Shown in pieces: positions 37,801 to 46,556 of a DNA stretch of 64,000 nucleotides. The DNA lies in the NCBI GenBank assembly GCA_002503285.1, contig DARI01000021.1, forward strand, positions 15,767 to 79,766, read 5' to 3'. A model generated the notes under the pieces. That model did no database searches. It was not told the origin of the DNA and saw only the letters and a list, made by a program, of their open reading frames with translations. This stretch comes from Euryarchaeota archaeon UBA557 (GTDB lineage Archaea; Thermoplasmatota; Poseidoniia; Poseidoniales; Thalassarchaeaceae). Position 1 is the first letter of the stretch. Every line of letters starts with the position of its first letter. The position numbers and the translations under genes are program-made.

Positions 37801-39790
37801 CAATGGAGTAGATCTAGCAATAAGAGAAAATGCAGTCAAAACCATACCCGAAATACCTAGACCCAATGAACAGGTGATTATCGATGTTAGAATCGATAAT
37901 TTAGGCTCAAGTGATGCTTATGACATAGAAGGTTTTGTAGAAATTAAAACTGATAAAGGTTGGCAGAAAGTTGCAACTAACCAGATAGCGAGAATTGTTG
38001 GCCAAGGCTCAATACAAATTTCATTTCTCCATATTCCTAATGAGTCCGGAATACTAGAAGTAAGAATTAATGTTGGAGGAGAAATATCTGATGTGAATTG
38101 GGAAAATAATATTTTTGAAACTTACATTTTAGTGGATAAGACTACGTTGACAGGGCCTAGAAATTTAAATTTTAAGGTAGGAGAAGTCCCAATAAAAATT
38201 ATCGATTTAGAGGATGGAGGGATAGTTATCACCGAAAAAGAAAATGAGCTATATTTGTATAAACTTACTGAAAGTAAGAATTTGGTTTCCTGTAATAATA
38301 TATTAGAAGAAATGTGGGCAGGAGAAATAACATTTCAAGTAAATGAGGACAATATCGCACATTTGGTTTGGAGTAGACGATATTTGGATAATAATGGATA
38401 TTACAAACAGACTTTGACTTACTCATCAATAGATACTGCATGTCAAATGACACCGATTCAAGATTTGATGCCGCCAATATTACTCTCAGACGGGAAGTAT
38501 TGGGGGATTGATATCGACATGAGAGATACGGAAATAATTATTTCAGGATATTATCAAGATATTTTTACAGGAGGTACGTTTCAAAAACAAACTGACATAT
38601 TCCTATTGTATTCAGACAATCCGACATCTTCTGCAGATTGGACACTTAATTCTAAAATCATAAGTGACCTAGACATAATGACAAATTCTGCAGATAGTTT
38701 AGAAATAGAATTTGGATTTAATGAACAAATTCACATATTATATCAAGAAAATAGAGATGACAGTTCAGGAATAGAAAGACTGGGACTATGGTATGCCCAT
38801 GGAGACTTAAATGAACCAGATTGGACGTTCAAAAAGGCAGTCGGAGACGAAGCAGGACTTGCCGAAATGGTTGTAATAATTGAGGATGAAGAAGAAAAAA
38901 TAATCGCTGTTTGGAGAGAAGGTAATTTACAGGAATCTGAAATAGTTTGCATAATTGCGGACTCCTCATTTAGGCCCATTAATAATCAAGAAAAAAGATT
39001 TCATGCAAGAGGTTTAAGAAATATCAATGCAATAGAAACAAATCGTGGAATTCAATTATATTTTGACGTAGTTGGACCTAATGGGCCTCAGATTCAATAT
39101 GGCCTAATTAATTTTGAAGAAGAGTGGTTGGGAATTTCAAATAGGCTGAATTCTGGTCAATTACATACTTCTACAAAGTCACCATCGAGTTCTGAGACAC
39201 TCATACTTCACACCTCACCTAATGGTTGGCAAATTCGATCACTAATTGATGATGATGCACGAAAAAGTAACGATATATCAGTAGTAGATTGGATTAAGAT
39301 AAAATTAGGATTAGCGAATAATGACCAAGAATTTAGAATATTAGTTGTAGGAGTATCAATTACTGTACTACTTCTTTGTGCAATAATTATGGTAACTTTA
39401 TCAGTACAAGGAATAAGGTGGGCCGGAGATAAGAGGAGGAAGAAATCGTCTGGTACCGTAATCTTGGAAGATGATTTAATAGAGGTCATAGATGATTCAG
39501 ATATTAAAATACAGAATATTGAAATCGATTTAATCGAATTAGTAACAGATAATAAAGATAATAAAAGTAGTATACAAAATCGTAGAGATAGAAGAAATTC
39601 TAGAACACCTACTGAAGATGAAATATCAATTTATGAAGTCAACGTTACTGAAGATTATAATAATATTAAAAAAGATTTAAATTTAAATAAAGAAATAATT
39701 TGCTCATCATGCAATGCAAGATTTGAGGCGTCAGTTGAAGTTTCAATAATTAAATGCCCAGTCTGTGAAAAGATAATTGATTGGAGATAA
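34889..39790 (+). CDS. Giant membrane-anchored subtilisin-like protease (S8)
   Basis: A 1633-residue surface protease. A signal peptide (to about residue 26) is followed by a propeptide-like region. The S8 domain carries D230 (AILDTGVD), H290 (GDGHGTHVAG) and S502 (DGTSMSTPAVAG). Downstream are Ig-like and CARDB-like repeats (LEIRGTIRNTGDMAAYDVG; VIIDVRIDNLGSSDAYDI) and a beta-rich region. A membrane helix lies near residue 1495 (VVGVSITVLLLCAIIMV). A cytoplasmic tail of ~110 residues ends in a CSSC...CPVC zinc ribbon. It probably digests external protein at the cell surface, typical of protein-degrading marine archaea. Confidence 0.92.
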   Translation: MRISITPIFIVILMLVFDLSAGVGGQIYGLTQESNSLDENKGIYKFPLMCGEDICEDKNRLPINTPIDAGVPTQDYGWWLEYWLDFDDNGMDDRLQRIIAGESESESKTSIIGADGKLTVAIIIHYAWHPGNSDIENIKTVLSKHGWNEEDSWFMPMTILDNIVLDHVPVSALVDLWMIEEVVLIEQQNVIIPYLDKASKGSKIRSSNLYGETMRELGYDGSDIVIAILDTGVDNEHFSLDDFSDTNNDNSNDPNDLNDPKWVAGCDATSFSGNTCSSAGDEDPDDGDGHGTHVAGIALGTGDSDRTNQGYAPGAYLVDVKVMTDAGGTNSQSILQGIQWATTNVDTDWGNNKSSNGIDIMSMSFGSSSNPVGEDDAGDSGTSAEATAVNQAAEAGIVCIAAIGNDGQRRVTSVGAADSAITVGAIDDQNTIDRQDDDIASYSNSGPREADDDDDIKDELKPWVVAPGSGITSAENAQSSSIIPGSENNRADDEYTSKDGTSMSTPAVAGLVAIMLQVGIQEGLIEEKSSENTEIIKDYLMKYSEKRSSATQTIDGYSWNNEYGFGIIDGKEILKGMFGDSTGGSDPEDPGTGNETAPPPGSGNWVEIESPENGECQYDQDELVCKNWVIEGETYRIRGNIDQGEGNGSIDKVLVQITYKFKPSDDQPAKEEILIGWHTPELTLTGQSITNWTTTAEIPEFTDDEIDATQLFVRVAAKNEFEQWSNITKNNYGIGHIDFSLESPSGQNEISGIVDVMGKWESVDGCTVQWRLGTDEWEDAIIKLNGNGYTYTVIENGKNVEKTGMIENSGVWSFDWDTNKIEDGTHRMSVRSISGNGVISEEIRQQITIDNIPPSPDLMFRSSALSIEEYGIPVTDVYVNTFLEIRGTIRNTGDMAAYDVGIILEEEGARRDEYVIPQINSGEIIDLVLYWNPAISGDRDIEIIIDPINTVEESDETNNKLSNNFFIVPRPNGVDLAIRENAVKTIPEIPRPNEQVIIDVRIDNLGSSDAYDIEGFVEIKTDKGWQKVATNQIARIVGQGSIQISFLHIPNESGILEVRINVGGEISDVNWENNIFETYILVDKTTLTGPRNLNFKVGEVPIKIIDLEDGGIVITEKENELYLYKLTESKNLVSCNNILEEMWAGEITFQVNEDNIAHLVWSRRYLDNNGYYKQTLTYSSIDTACQMTPIQDLMPPILLSDGKYWGIDIDMRDTEIIISGYYQDIFTGGTFQKQTDIFLLYSDNPTSSADWTLNSKIISDLDIMTNSADSLEIEFGFNEQIHILYQENRDDSSGIERLGLWYAHGDLNEPDWTFKKAVGDEAGLAEMVVIIEDEEEKIIAVWREGNLQESEIVCIIADSSFRPINNQEKRFHARGLRNINAIETNRGIQLYFDVVGPNGPQIQYGLINFEEEWLGISNRLNSGQLHTSTKSPSSSETLILHTSPNGWQIRSLIDDDARKSNDISVVDWIKIKLGLANNDQEFRILVVGVSITVLLLCAIIMVTLSVQGIRWAGDKRRKKSSGTVILEDDLIEVIDDSDIKIQNIEIDLIELVTDNKDNKSSIQNRRDRRNSRTPTEDEISIYEVNVTEDYNNIKKDLNLNKEIICSSCNARFEASVEVSIIKCPVCEKIIDWR

Positions 39791-39798
39791 ATAGAAAT

Positions 39799-40293
39799 TT
39801 AAACAAATGTGACTCCACCGTGCTTCAATACAAATTCTTTTTGCAATTCATCAAACCATTCCAACATAGATTTAGAAAACCGAATTGACATTATTTCAGG
39901 ATCAATCAATAAATCATCTTGTATCCCTTGAAGAGTACCTGGAGCGGCCCCACAGGATATGCATGCTCCATCTAAATTCAAGATTAATGACAGAGATTTT
40001 TCTCCATTGTTTAATTTTTCAATCGAAGAATTTTCAACAATTAACCCCCCTCCATGGCCATCCAGAGCCGCCCTCACAGGTCCTAATCGTGCCATCAAAG
40101 CTGGAATTAAATCATCATCTGAATCATAATGTAGATCTAATAATGATAAATTTTGCAACCTCAATAATTCTTGAGGTTCATGCATTTGATTCAAGCGCTT
40201 TTCTGCCTCTATTTTCATAGTATCTTCTATTTGTATACGATACGAATCTGCTAAATTATTCACCTTAGAATCATCCGCGCCAGGTAGTTTCAT
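39799..40293 (-). CDS. Nfu/NifU C-terminal-domain Fe-S scaffold-like protein
   Basis: A 164-residue protein. Residues ~85-150 match the Nfu domain: PVRAALDGHGGGLIV, then the cluster-binding CxxC in DGACISCGAAPGTLQGIQ. Nfu proteins carry and hand over [4Fe-4S] clusters. The helical N-terminal ~80 residues are specific to this protein. It is divergent from sufCBD (80 bp between starts), so it is likely the carrier acting after the SUF scaffold. The cysteine pair is CISC in place of the common CGSC, but both ligands remain. Confidence 0.85.
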   Translation of the reverse strand: MKLPGADDSKVNNLADSYRIQIEDTMKIEAEKRLNQMHEPQELLRLQNLSLLDLHYDSDDDLIPALMARLGPVRAALDGHGGGLIVENSSIEKLNNGEKSLSLILNLDGACISCGAAPGTLQGIQDDLLIDPEIMSIRFSKSMLEWFDELQKEFVLKHGGVTFV

Positions 40294-40373
40294 GTTGCAT
40301 CGGAAATAATACTATAATTTTAGGGTGACCTAAAAAGAGAGATGTTCAAAAGAGAGTATATGCACCACTCACT

Positions 40374-41150
40374 ATGGAGTCAAAGACACCCCTTCTTGAA
40401 ATTGTAAATCTTCATGCTGGAATTGAGGATAATAAAATTTTAAATGGCATCAATATTGAAATTGGACCAGGGGAGATACATGCCATAATGGGACGTAATG
40501 GCAGTGGGAAAACAACTACTGCAAATATCATCATGGGGCATCCTGATTTTGATATTGAAGAAGGCAAAATTAATTTAAATGGAATTAATCTACTTGAACT
40601 AGAACCATGGGAAAGGGCTAAGAATGGAGTTTTCTTATCCTTCCAGTATCCTCAAGCAGTACCGGGATTACAAGTTGGTAATTTCCTTAAAAAATCTGTA
40701 GCTAGTATCCGAGGTGCAGATGCTGCGAAAGGAGTAAATTTTAGAGGATTATTAAAAGACTCCATGAAAGAATTAAATATGCCATCTTCATTTTTATCTA
40801 GATATGTTAATGATGGCTTCAGTGGAGGAGAAAAGAAGCGTTTTGAAATACTACAAATGATGCTTTTACAACCAAAATTAGCCATTCTTGATGAAACAGA
40901 TAGTGGCCTTGACATAGATGGCATCAAGACAGTTGCAACAGGAATTAATTCCGCAATAAGAGGTACAGATTCAGGTGCATTGATTATAACACATTATTCA
41001 AGAATCTTAGATCACGTAAAGCCAGATAAGATTCACGTACTAATAGATGGAAAAATAGTAGCAACAGGCGACGCGAGTTTAGCAAACGATTTAGAAGAAA
41101 ATGGCTATGACTGGCTAGAAAATAAAATTAAATCTGAAGGAGAGGTATGA
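40374..41150 (+). CDS. sufC: Fe-S cluster assembly ATPase SufC
   Basis: ABC-type ATPase of the SUF complex, which builds Fe-S clusters with SufB and SufD. Walker A is GRNGSGKTTT (about residue 42), the signature is FSGGEKKRFE, and Walker B is LAILDETDSGLDID, with the DET and SGLD features specific to SufC. Also typical are FLSFQYP and the YSRIL histidine region. The 258-residue length is usual. First gene of sufC-sufB-sufD; sufB starts only three bases after the stop. Confidence 0.97.
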   Translation: MESKTPLLEIVNLHAGIEDNKILNGINIEIGPGEIHAIMGRNGSGKTTTANIIMGHPDFDIEEGKINLNGINLLELEPWERAKNGVFLSFQYPQAVPGLQVGNFLKKSVASIRGADAAKGVNFRGLLKDSMKELNMPSSFLSRYVNDGFSGGEKKRFEILQMMLLQPKLAILDETDSGLDIDGIKTVATGINSAIRGTDSGALIITHYSRILDHVKPDKIHVLIDGKIVATGDASLANDLEENGYDWLENKIKSEGEV

Positions 41151-41153
41151 ATT

Positions 41154-42566
41154 ATGGAATCATCGCAAGAAGCAAGAGAAGTAATTGGAGATTATAAGGC
41201 AGGATGGCATGATTCTGAGAATTCAACCATAAGGTTTGATGCTGGACTCTCGGAACAAGTCGTTAGAGATATTTCAGAGATAAAAAATGAACCAAATTGG
41301 ATGACAGAAATTAGAGTAAAGGCGTACAAACATTTTGTAGATAGGCCTATGCCTACATGGGGCAATATGGGTATGTTAAAAAATATTGATTTCGAAAAAG
41401 TATGCTATTATTTACGTTCTTCAAAGGCTACAGAGAATGATTGGGATGAAGTTCCAGAAGAAATAAGAAATACATTTGATAAGCTTGGAATACCAGATGC
41501 TGAACAAAAATGGCTATCAGGAGTAACAGCGCAATACGAATCAGAGGCAGTATATCACAGCATAAGAGATGATTTAGTAGCTCAAGGAGTTATTTTTCTA
41601 GATATGGATAGCGGATTGAGAGAATACCCTGATTTAGTAAAGAAATGGTTTTGTTCAGTGGTACCATACTCTGACAATAAGTTTTCAGCCCTAAATACTG
41701 CAGTTTGGTCAGGTGGATCATTCATATATGTCCCAAAAGGAGTTCATGTCGAGATGCCGGTTCAAGCATATTTTAGAATCAACGCTAAAAATATTGGACA
41801 GTTTGAAAGAACATTAATTATTGCCGATGAAGGAAGTAGTATCCATTACGTCGAAGGGTGTACTGCCCCTACTTATTCCACTGATTCATTGCATTCAGCA
41901 GTCGTCGAATTGATAGCACTGCCTGGCTCACACATACGCTATTCGACAGTTCAGAATTGGAGTGCAAATGTTTACAATTTAGTTACAAAAAGAGGTATTG
42001 CACATGAAAATTCTAAAATAGAATGGGTGGACGGAAATATTGGCAGTAAATTAACAATGAAATACCCTTCAGTGATATTAAAAGGTGAAGGATCTCATGC
42101 AGAAGTAATTTCAGTAGCATATTCAGGAAAGGGTCAGCACCAAGATGCAGGGGCAAAAATCCATCATTTGGCATCCAATACAACCAGTAAGATATTATCG
42201 AAGAGCATTAGTAAAGATGGAGGCAGAGGAACATATAGAGGAATGGTTACTGTTTCGTCAAAGGCTGAGAATTGTAAACTTAATGTTGTTTGTGATGCAC
42301 TTATTCTAGATGAAAAAAGCAGATCTGATACATATCCTACAATGGAAGTTTCAAATTCTACTGCAAAGTGCGAACACGAAGCAAGTGTATCGAAAGTTAG
42401 TGATGATCAGTTATTTTATCTCATGAGTCGCGGCCATACTGAAGAAGAAGCATTGGCCTTAATCGTAAATGGATTCTTTGAGCCGTTTACTAGAGAATTA
42501 CCAATGGAATATGCCGTTGAATTGAATAAATTAATGGCGCTTGAGATGGAAGGAAGTATTGGTTAA
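41154..42566 (+). CDS. sufB: Fe-S cluster assembly scaffold SufB
   Basis: 470-residue core scaffold of the SUF system. Conserved SufB stretches include VYHSIRDDLVAQGVIFLDMDSGLREYPDLVK (part: GVIFLDMDSGLREYP), SFIYVPKGVHVEMPVQAYFRIN, YVEGCTAPTYSTDSLHSAVVE and SEASVSKVSDDQLFYLMSRG-like EHEASVSKVSDDQLFYL. CTAP holds the likely cluster-related cysteine. GGAGAGGT lies upstream of the ATG. It works with SufC and SufD encoded on either side. Confidence 0.97.
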   Translation: MESSQEAREVIGDYKAGWHDSENSTIRFDAGLSEQVVRDISEIKNEPNWMTEIRVKAYKHFVDRPMPTWGNMGMLKNIDFEKVCYYLRSSKATENDWDEVPEEIRNTFDKLGIPDAEQKWLSGVTAQYESEAVYHSIRDDLVAQGVIFLDMDSGLREYPDLVKKWFCSVVPYSDNKFSALNTAVWSGGSFIYVPKGVHVEMPVQAYFRINAKNIGQFERTLIIADEGSSIHYVEGCTAPTYSTDSLHSAVVELIALPGSHIRYSTVQNWSANVYNLVTKRGIAHENSKIEWVDGNIGSKLTMKYPSVILKGEGSHAEVISVAYSGKGQHQDAGAKIHHLASNTTSKILSKSISKDGGRGTYRGMVTVSSKAENCKLNVVCDALILDEKSRSDTYPTMEVSNSTAKCEHEASVSKVSDDQLFYLMSRGHTEEEALALIVNGFFEPFTRELPMEYAVELNKLMALEMEGSIG

Positions 42567-42577
42567 TTGGTGTTAAC

Positions 42578-43690
42578 ATGAATACCATCAATAAATATAT
42601 TGAAGTTTCTGAACTTCCTCATAGGGCAGACCATCTTTGGAGATATACTCCGTGGAAGAAAGTTCATCCAACTGGAAAAGTCAAAGATGTACCGAAAGAA
42701 GTTAAAGGACCAAAAATAAGGCTACTGAATCTTAGTGGGACGGAATCTCCTCCTGGGATAGAGTTAATTCGTGGCGTAGGAGAAGATATTAGGCTACCTG
42801 AGTCAGATGATGTCTCTACCAATTTCATTAAATCCATTTCTGAAGATTCCAAGTGGATATTAAAGACTGAATCAAAATTTAATTCAAATGAACCAATATT
42901 AATAGAAATTGATGCTGTAGATGAAATTAATGGAATTCAGCTTACCCTAGATATTGGAGATAGATGTGAATTTGAAATTGTTACCATAATTAAGGGCAGT
43001 ACAAATTGGATGGGTTTACTGAGAACTGGAAGAATTGGTAATGGATCCAATATTAATGACATAACCGTAGGGCTTCAAGAAAGAGGCACATTGTTGAGAG
43101 TAGACGCCATTTCATTAGGTAGGGATGCGGAATTTAGGACGGGAACAGTGTCATCTGGATCGGAAAGAACAAAGGCAGATTTAAGATATAGAATGGGAGA
43201 AATTGGAAGTAATTTAAGGGTAATTGGATCAATATTATCAAGAGATTCGATGCATTTAGATCACCATATAGAAATTCAGCATGATGCTCCGCAGACATTT
43301 AGTAGGCTTAGTTGGAATGCTGCTTGTGGAGGTAAGAGTAAAACAATAGGTACTGGGATGTTGAAGGTGGCAAACGGATCCAAAGGTGCTGATGCATCTC
43401 AAAACTTTCATAATTTATTACTATCAAAAGACGCTGAGGCAGATGGAATACCGGAATTAGAGGTTTTAGAAAATGAGGTTGTTGGTTGTGGCCATGGAAT
43501 AGCTAATGGCCCAATAGATGAAAATCAATTATTTTATCTTCACGCCCGTGGTTTTTCACCAATGGATGCTAAATCTGCATTAATAGCCGCTTTTCTTAAT
43601 TCAACATTATCTAAAATGGGAAGTATGAAAGTCCATGATTGGTTAAGTAAAATGTTGTATTCTGAATTAAAAAATATGAATGCCGAGTGA
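42578..43690 (+). CDS. sufD: Fe-S cluster assembly protein SufD
   Basis: 370-residue SufB paralogue that forms the SufBC2D complex. The N-terminal half is variable (PHRADHLWRYTPW is a typical opening), and the C-terminal beta-helix part shows HLDHHIEIQHDAPQTFSRLSW, VANGSKGADASQNFHNLLLS, EVVGCGHGIANGPIDENQLFYLHARG. The histidine of the terminal region is preserved. The end overlaps the DUF2085 gene's first possible start by 11 bp. Confidence 0.93.
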   Translation: MNTINKYIEVSELPHRADHLWRYTPWKKVHPTGKVKDVPKEVKGPKIRLLNLSGTESPPGIELIRGVGEDIRLPESDDVSTNFIKSISEDSKWILKTESKFNSNEPILIEIDAVDEINGIQLTLDIGDRCEFEIVTIIKGSTNWMGLLRTGRIGNGSNINDITVGLQERGTLLRVDAISLGRDAEFRTGTVSSGSERTKADLRYRMGEIGSNLRVIGSILSRDSMHLDHHIEIQHDAPQTFSRLSWNAACGGKSKTIGTGMLKVANGSKGADASQNFHNLLLSKDAEADGIPELEVLENEVVGCGHGIANGPIDENQLFYLHARGFSPMDAKSALIAAFLNSTLSKMGSMKVHDWLSKMLYSELKNMNAE

Positions 43691-44447
43691 GTGTGGCAAT
43701 ATGCAAACTTCTAGAAATGGTTTGTTAAATAGAAAAGCTGAAAAAAAGATTTCTAAAATTTTAATGTTAATTATTAGTTCTTATGTTTTTTTGAGTTTCT
43801 TAGCACCTGCATTAATCGACAGGGGAGAAGTTCCTGAGCTATCAGGTCGCGCTAATGCTTTTGATTATGCATATGAAAGTAGTTGGGGCAATTTAGATCA
43901 TGGAGAATATGCTGAAATAGGGCATGATCAATCCAAACATGGAGGGACATTTGCATGGATGGAATTAAACCCAATATTTGCATTAACCTATGCAATAGGA
44001 GATCTCAATTGCCATCAGAAACATGAACGATCATGGAAAATTAATGATAATCAAATGCCCATCTGCGTTAGAGATGTTGGCATATTATTTGGAATGATAT
44101 TAGGTGCTTTGGTATTTATGCTTAAAGGTTTTAACAGATGGACACTTAGAGATACTTTTCTAACAATTATTCCAGACAAATACTTAGATGGGATTTATGT
44201 AAAAGATAATCGTATTTATGCCATGATTGGAATAATTTTTGCTTCAGTTATTCCAATAGGGATAGATGGTTTTGTACAATTATTGACTAAATATGAATCG
44301 AATAATTCAATAAGACTCATCACAGGAATAATTGCAGGATTTGCCCTTGGATGGTTGATATGCTCAATGATTGCAGCCAAGCCCAGCAGTTTCGATAGTT
44401 CGGAAGATGTCATTTTACCAGCAAAATCTACTTTGAGAATAAAATAA
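43680..44447 (+). CDS. DUF2085 integral membrane protein
   Basis: A 255-residue membrane protein with about five helices. The DUF2085 signature is clear: LNCHQKHERSW followed by PICVRDVGILFGMILGAL, and later IDGFVQLLTKYESNNSIRLITGIIAGFALG. The conserved cysteine and histidine suggest metal or redox chemistry, but no role has been established. A long external segment after the first helix contains ELSGRANAFDYAYESSWG. The start may be M8 (43701). It overlaps sufD in the same direction; a link to Fe-S work is possible but unproven. Confidence 0.78.
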   Translation: MPSECGNMQTSRNGLLNRKAEKKISKILMLIISSYVFLSFLAPALIDRGEVPELSGRANAFDYAYESSWGNLDHGEYAEIGHDQSKHGGTFAWMELNPIFALTYAIGDLNCHQKHERSWKINDNQMPICVRDVGILFGMILGALVFMLKGFNRWTLRDTFLTIIPDKYLDGIYVKDNRIYAMIGIIFASVIPIGIDGFVQLLTKYESNNSIRLITGIIAGFALGWLICSMIAAKPSSFDSSEDVILPAKSTLRIK

Positions 44448-44448
44448 A

Positions 44449-45801
44449 TTAATTTCCCTTCCACCAATTGACAAGTTCTTGTTTTGATAATATTTCTTTA
44501 AATTTGAGATTTCCTGGGCCGATTGCATTAATTCTATCAATAACATATTCAAACAGTATATCATTATCTTTGATTTGTATTAAATCGGACATACAATCAA
44601 TTAATGAGGATTGAGTATTTTCTCTTTGCCACTTATTTATTTCACTTCTAATTGGCCAAATGACCAATATTAATCTACCAAAATCAAAATAATCATTTTT
44701 TAATTGAGAAGTGGATTTTTCTTTAGATAATAATGCTGAATTCTGAAAAATCCAAGATGATTCGTCACAAAGGAAGCGAATCATTTTTCTTGTGTGGCTA
44801 GCAGATACATTACGAATTGGACCCATGGAACTTCTTATTCCAGATATATCTGTAGGATTTAGTAACGACAAAGTTCCACAAATAGAGGATATTGAATGGT
44901 TCAAAATATTCTTTGGTGATGGATTTTTAGGATCTTCGATTAATTTAGATAAAATTGAATTATGTTCATTTTGAATGCTATTAAGAATTTCCCAGGGTAT
45001 CTTATTTCCTAACCAGTTTTTATCATCACGTAGGGGGCTTAATCCAATTCCTTCAAGAATCGCCTGACCCTCCATTGAATCAACTAAATTTTTTAAACAG
45101 TATAAATCCACATTATGCATATTTACATTAATTGGATTGGGTTTGGAATGAATAAAACTTTTTACAACTAAAGATAATTGTTTACGGAACTCTGAAACCG
45201 AACTTTCATTCAATATTGGACCTATCAATGCACCCATATCAAATGGCACAGGCATCTCCATATTCCCTGAGAGAAGTTTTTGATATCCGGACCTTATTTT
45301 TGTTTGTAGTTCTGAAGTTTCAAAATATTCACTTTTATCCGATAAATTTCTAAGTGTACCACTTTCTATCCTTTTAAGGGCTACTTTTGGATCACAATCA
45401 ACCCAAATACATAGATCCGGTATAAGTGCTGCAGAATTAATTTGGGCTACTTTGTCCACTCCTAATTTACCGACTATTCCTTGATAAACAATTGATGAAT
45501 GAACATTTCTTTCACTTACGACTGCTCTGCCTTCTTGTAAACGTGGTAAAATCCATGAGTGAGAATGGTCAATCCTATCTGCTGCAAACAACCCAGCTTC
45601 TTCTTCCGGTGTGAGTTTTTTTCGTTTTACTGCATCAATTGCTAGGCGCCCCAAAGGATGATCACGTCTTGGCTCCCCAGTAATTTCAACTGAAGTGAAT
45701 GTAAATTCCTTTTCTAATATTTCAGCTACAATCTTAGTGGCTAAGCCTTTTCCACTTCCATCTCCACCTTCTACTGTGATCAAATACATATAAATCCTCA
45801 T
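44449..45801 (-). CDS. Thymidylate kinase-like protein with a large unknown C-terminal domain
   Basis: Residues 1-225 resemble thymidylate kinase, which phosphorylates dTMP. Seen are the P-loop VEGGDGSGKG (10-19), the TGEPRR loop, FAADRIDHS (DRxxH region), SERNVHSSIVYQG and WVDCDPKVALKRI. The P-loop ends GKG in place of GKS/GKT. Residues ~225-450 are a helical domain I do not recognise and not part of a normal ~205-residue kinase. The start overlaps the preceding gene as ATGA; M5 is an alternative. Substrate could be another nucleotide. Confidence 0.78.
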   Translation of the reverse strand: MRIYMYLITVEGGDGSGKGLATKIVAEILEKEFTFTSVEITGEPRRDHPLGRLAIDAVKRKKLTPEEEAGLFAADRIDHSHSWILPRLQEGRAVVSERNVHSSIVYQGIVGKLGVDKVAQINSAALIPDLCIWVDCDPKVALKRIESGTLRNLSDKSEYFETSELQTKIRSGYQKLLSGNMEMPVPFDMGALIGPILNESSVSEFRKQLSLVVKSFIHSKPNPINVNMHNVDLYCLKNLVDSMEGQAILEGIGLSPLRDDKNWLGNKIPWEILNSIQNEHNSILSKLIEDPKNPSPKNILNHSISSICGTLSLLNPTDISGIRSSMGPIRNVSASHTRKMIRFLCDESSWIFQNSALLSKEKSTSQLKNDYFDFGRLILVIWPIRSEINKWQRENTQSSLIDCMSDLIQIKDNDILFEYVIDRINAIGPGNLKFKEILSKQELVNWWKGN

Positions 45802-46556
45802 TCATCATAAGTATTGTTAGATTTGAATTGTGACTTAGTTATACTAGTTATCCCCATTCCAATTAGTATCATTAATGGTCCAATGAAAAGTCCACCACGG
45901 CTCCATAATCCAATAAAAGAAAGCCACCATGCTTTTCTATAACTATTACTATTTAGAACTTCTAGTCCGCCTGCAATTCCCGATATACCAGATAATAATG
46001 TAAAAATTGCAATAATTGTAGCAAGATATGCTGAATCACTTAATTGACTATCTCCGGTCCAATCTATTTCATTTATTTTTGATTCATCACCAGGAGTCAT
46101 AGTAATTGGTATCTGAGCATGATCGCCGGGGATAAGAAGTATCTTAACCGAAATATTATCTGGAAATGTAGCATAAATTATTGATGATTTACGTGATAAT
46201 TCAGTAAAAGTGAATCTACCACTTGAATCAGTATATGTTTCCTTACCAGTTGCAGTTCCATCATCATTCAAAAGAGTAATTTTTACTCCTTCCAATGGTT
46301 CCCCGCCTGTATTATTATCAATTAATGCAGTATTTACAATTCCTGCTATATCTGCATAATTATCATCTCCTTCCAATGAACCAGATAATATTTCAGTAGG
46401 GTTTGCTGAAATAGTTAGGATTCCAAGTATTACTCCCATTACCCCTCCGATAATTATCAGAATAGCTCCCGCAATCCTTGTTGCTGAATCATGAGATAAG
46501 TCAGATAACCAAATTTCTATACCTGATAAATTATCAAAATCTTCGCCTTCACTCAA
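45798..46556 (-). CDS. Membrane protein with carboxypeptidase-regulatory/CNA-B-like domain
   Basis: A 252-residue membrane protein. One helix near the N-terminus (IAGAILIIIGGVMGVILGIL) leads to an external beta domain of the carboxypeptidase-regulatory-like type, with VKITLLNDDGTATGKETYTDSSGRFTF (part: YTDSSGRFTF). Two or three helices follow (LATIIAIFTLLSGISGIAG, LFIGPLMILIGMGIT). The beta domain probably serves adhesion or protein binding. Overlaps both neighbours by four bases (ATGA), so it is part of one transcript with the cyclotransferase-like gene and the kinase-like gene. Confidence 0.65.
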   Translation of the reverse strand: MSEGEDFDNLSGIEIWLSDLSHDSATRIAGAILIIIGGVMGVILGILTISANPTEILSGSLEGDDNYADIAGIVNTALIDNNTGGEPLEGVKITLLNDDGTATGKETYTDSSGRFTFTELSRKSSIIYATFPDNISVKILLIPGDHAQIPITMTPGDESKINEIDWTGDSQLSDSAYLATIIAIFTLLSGISGIAGGLEVLNSNSYRKAWWLSFIGLWSRGGLFIGPLMILIGMGITSITKSQFKSNNTYDE

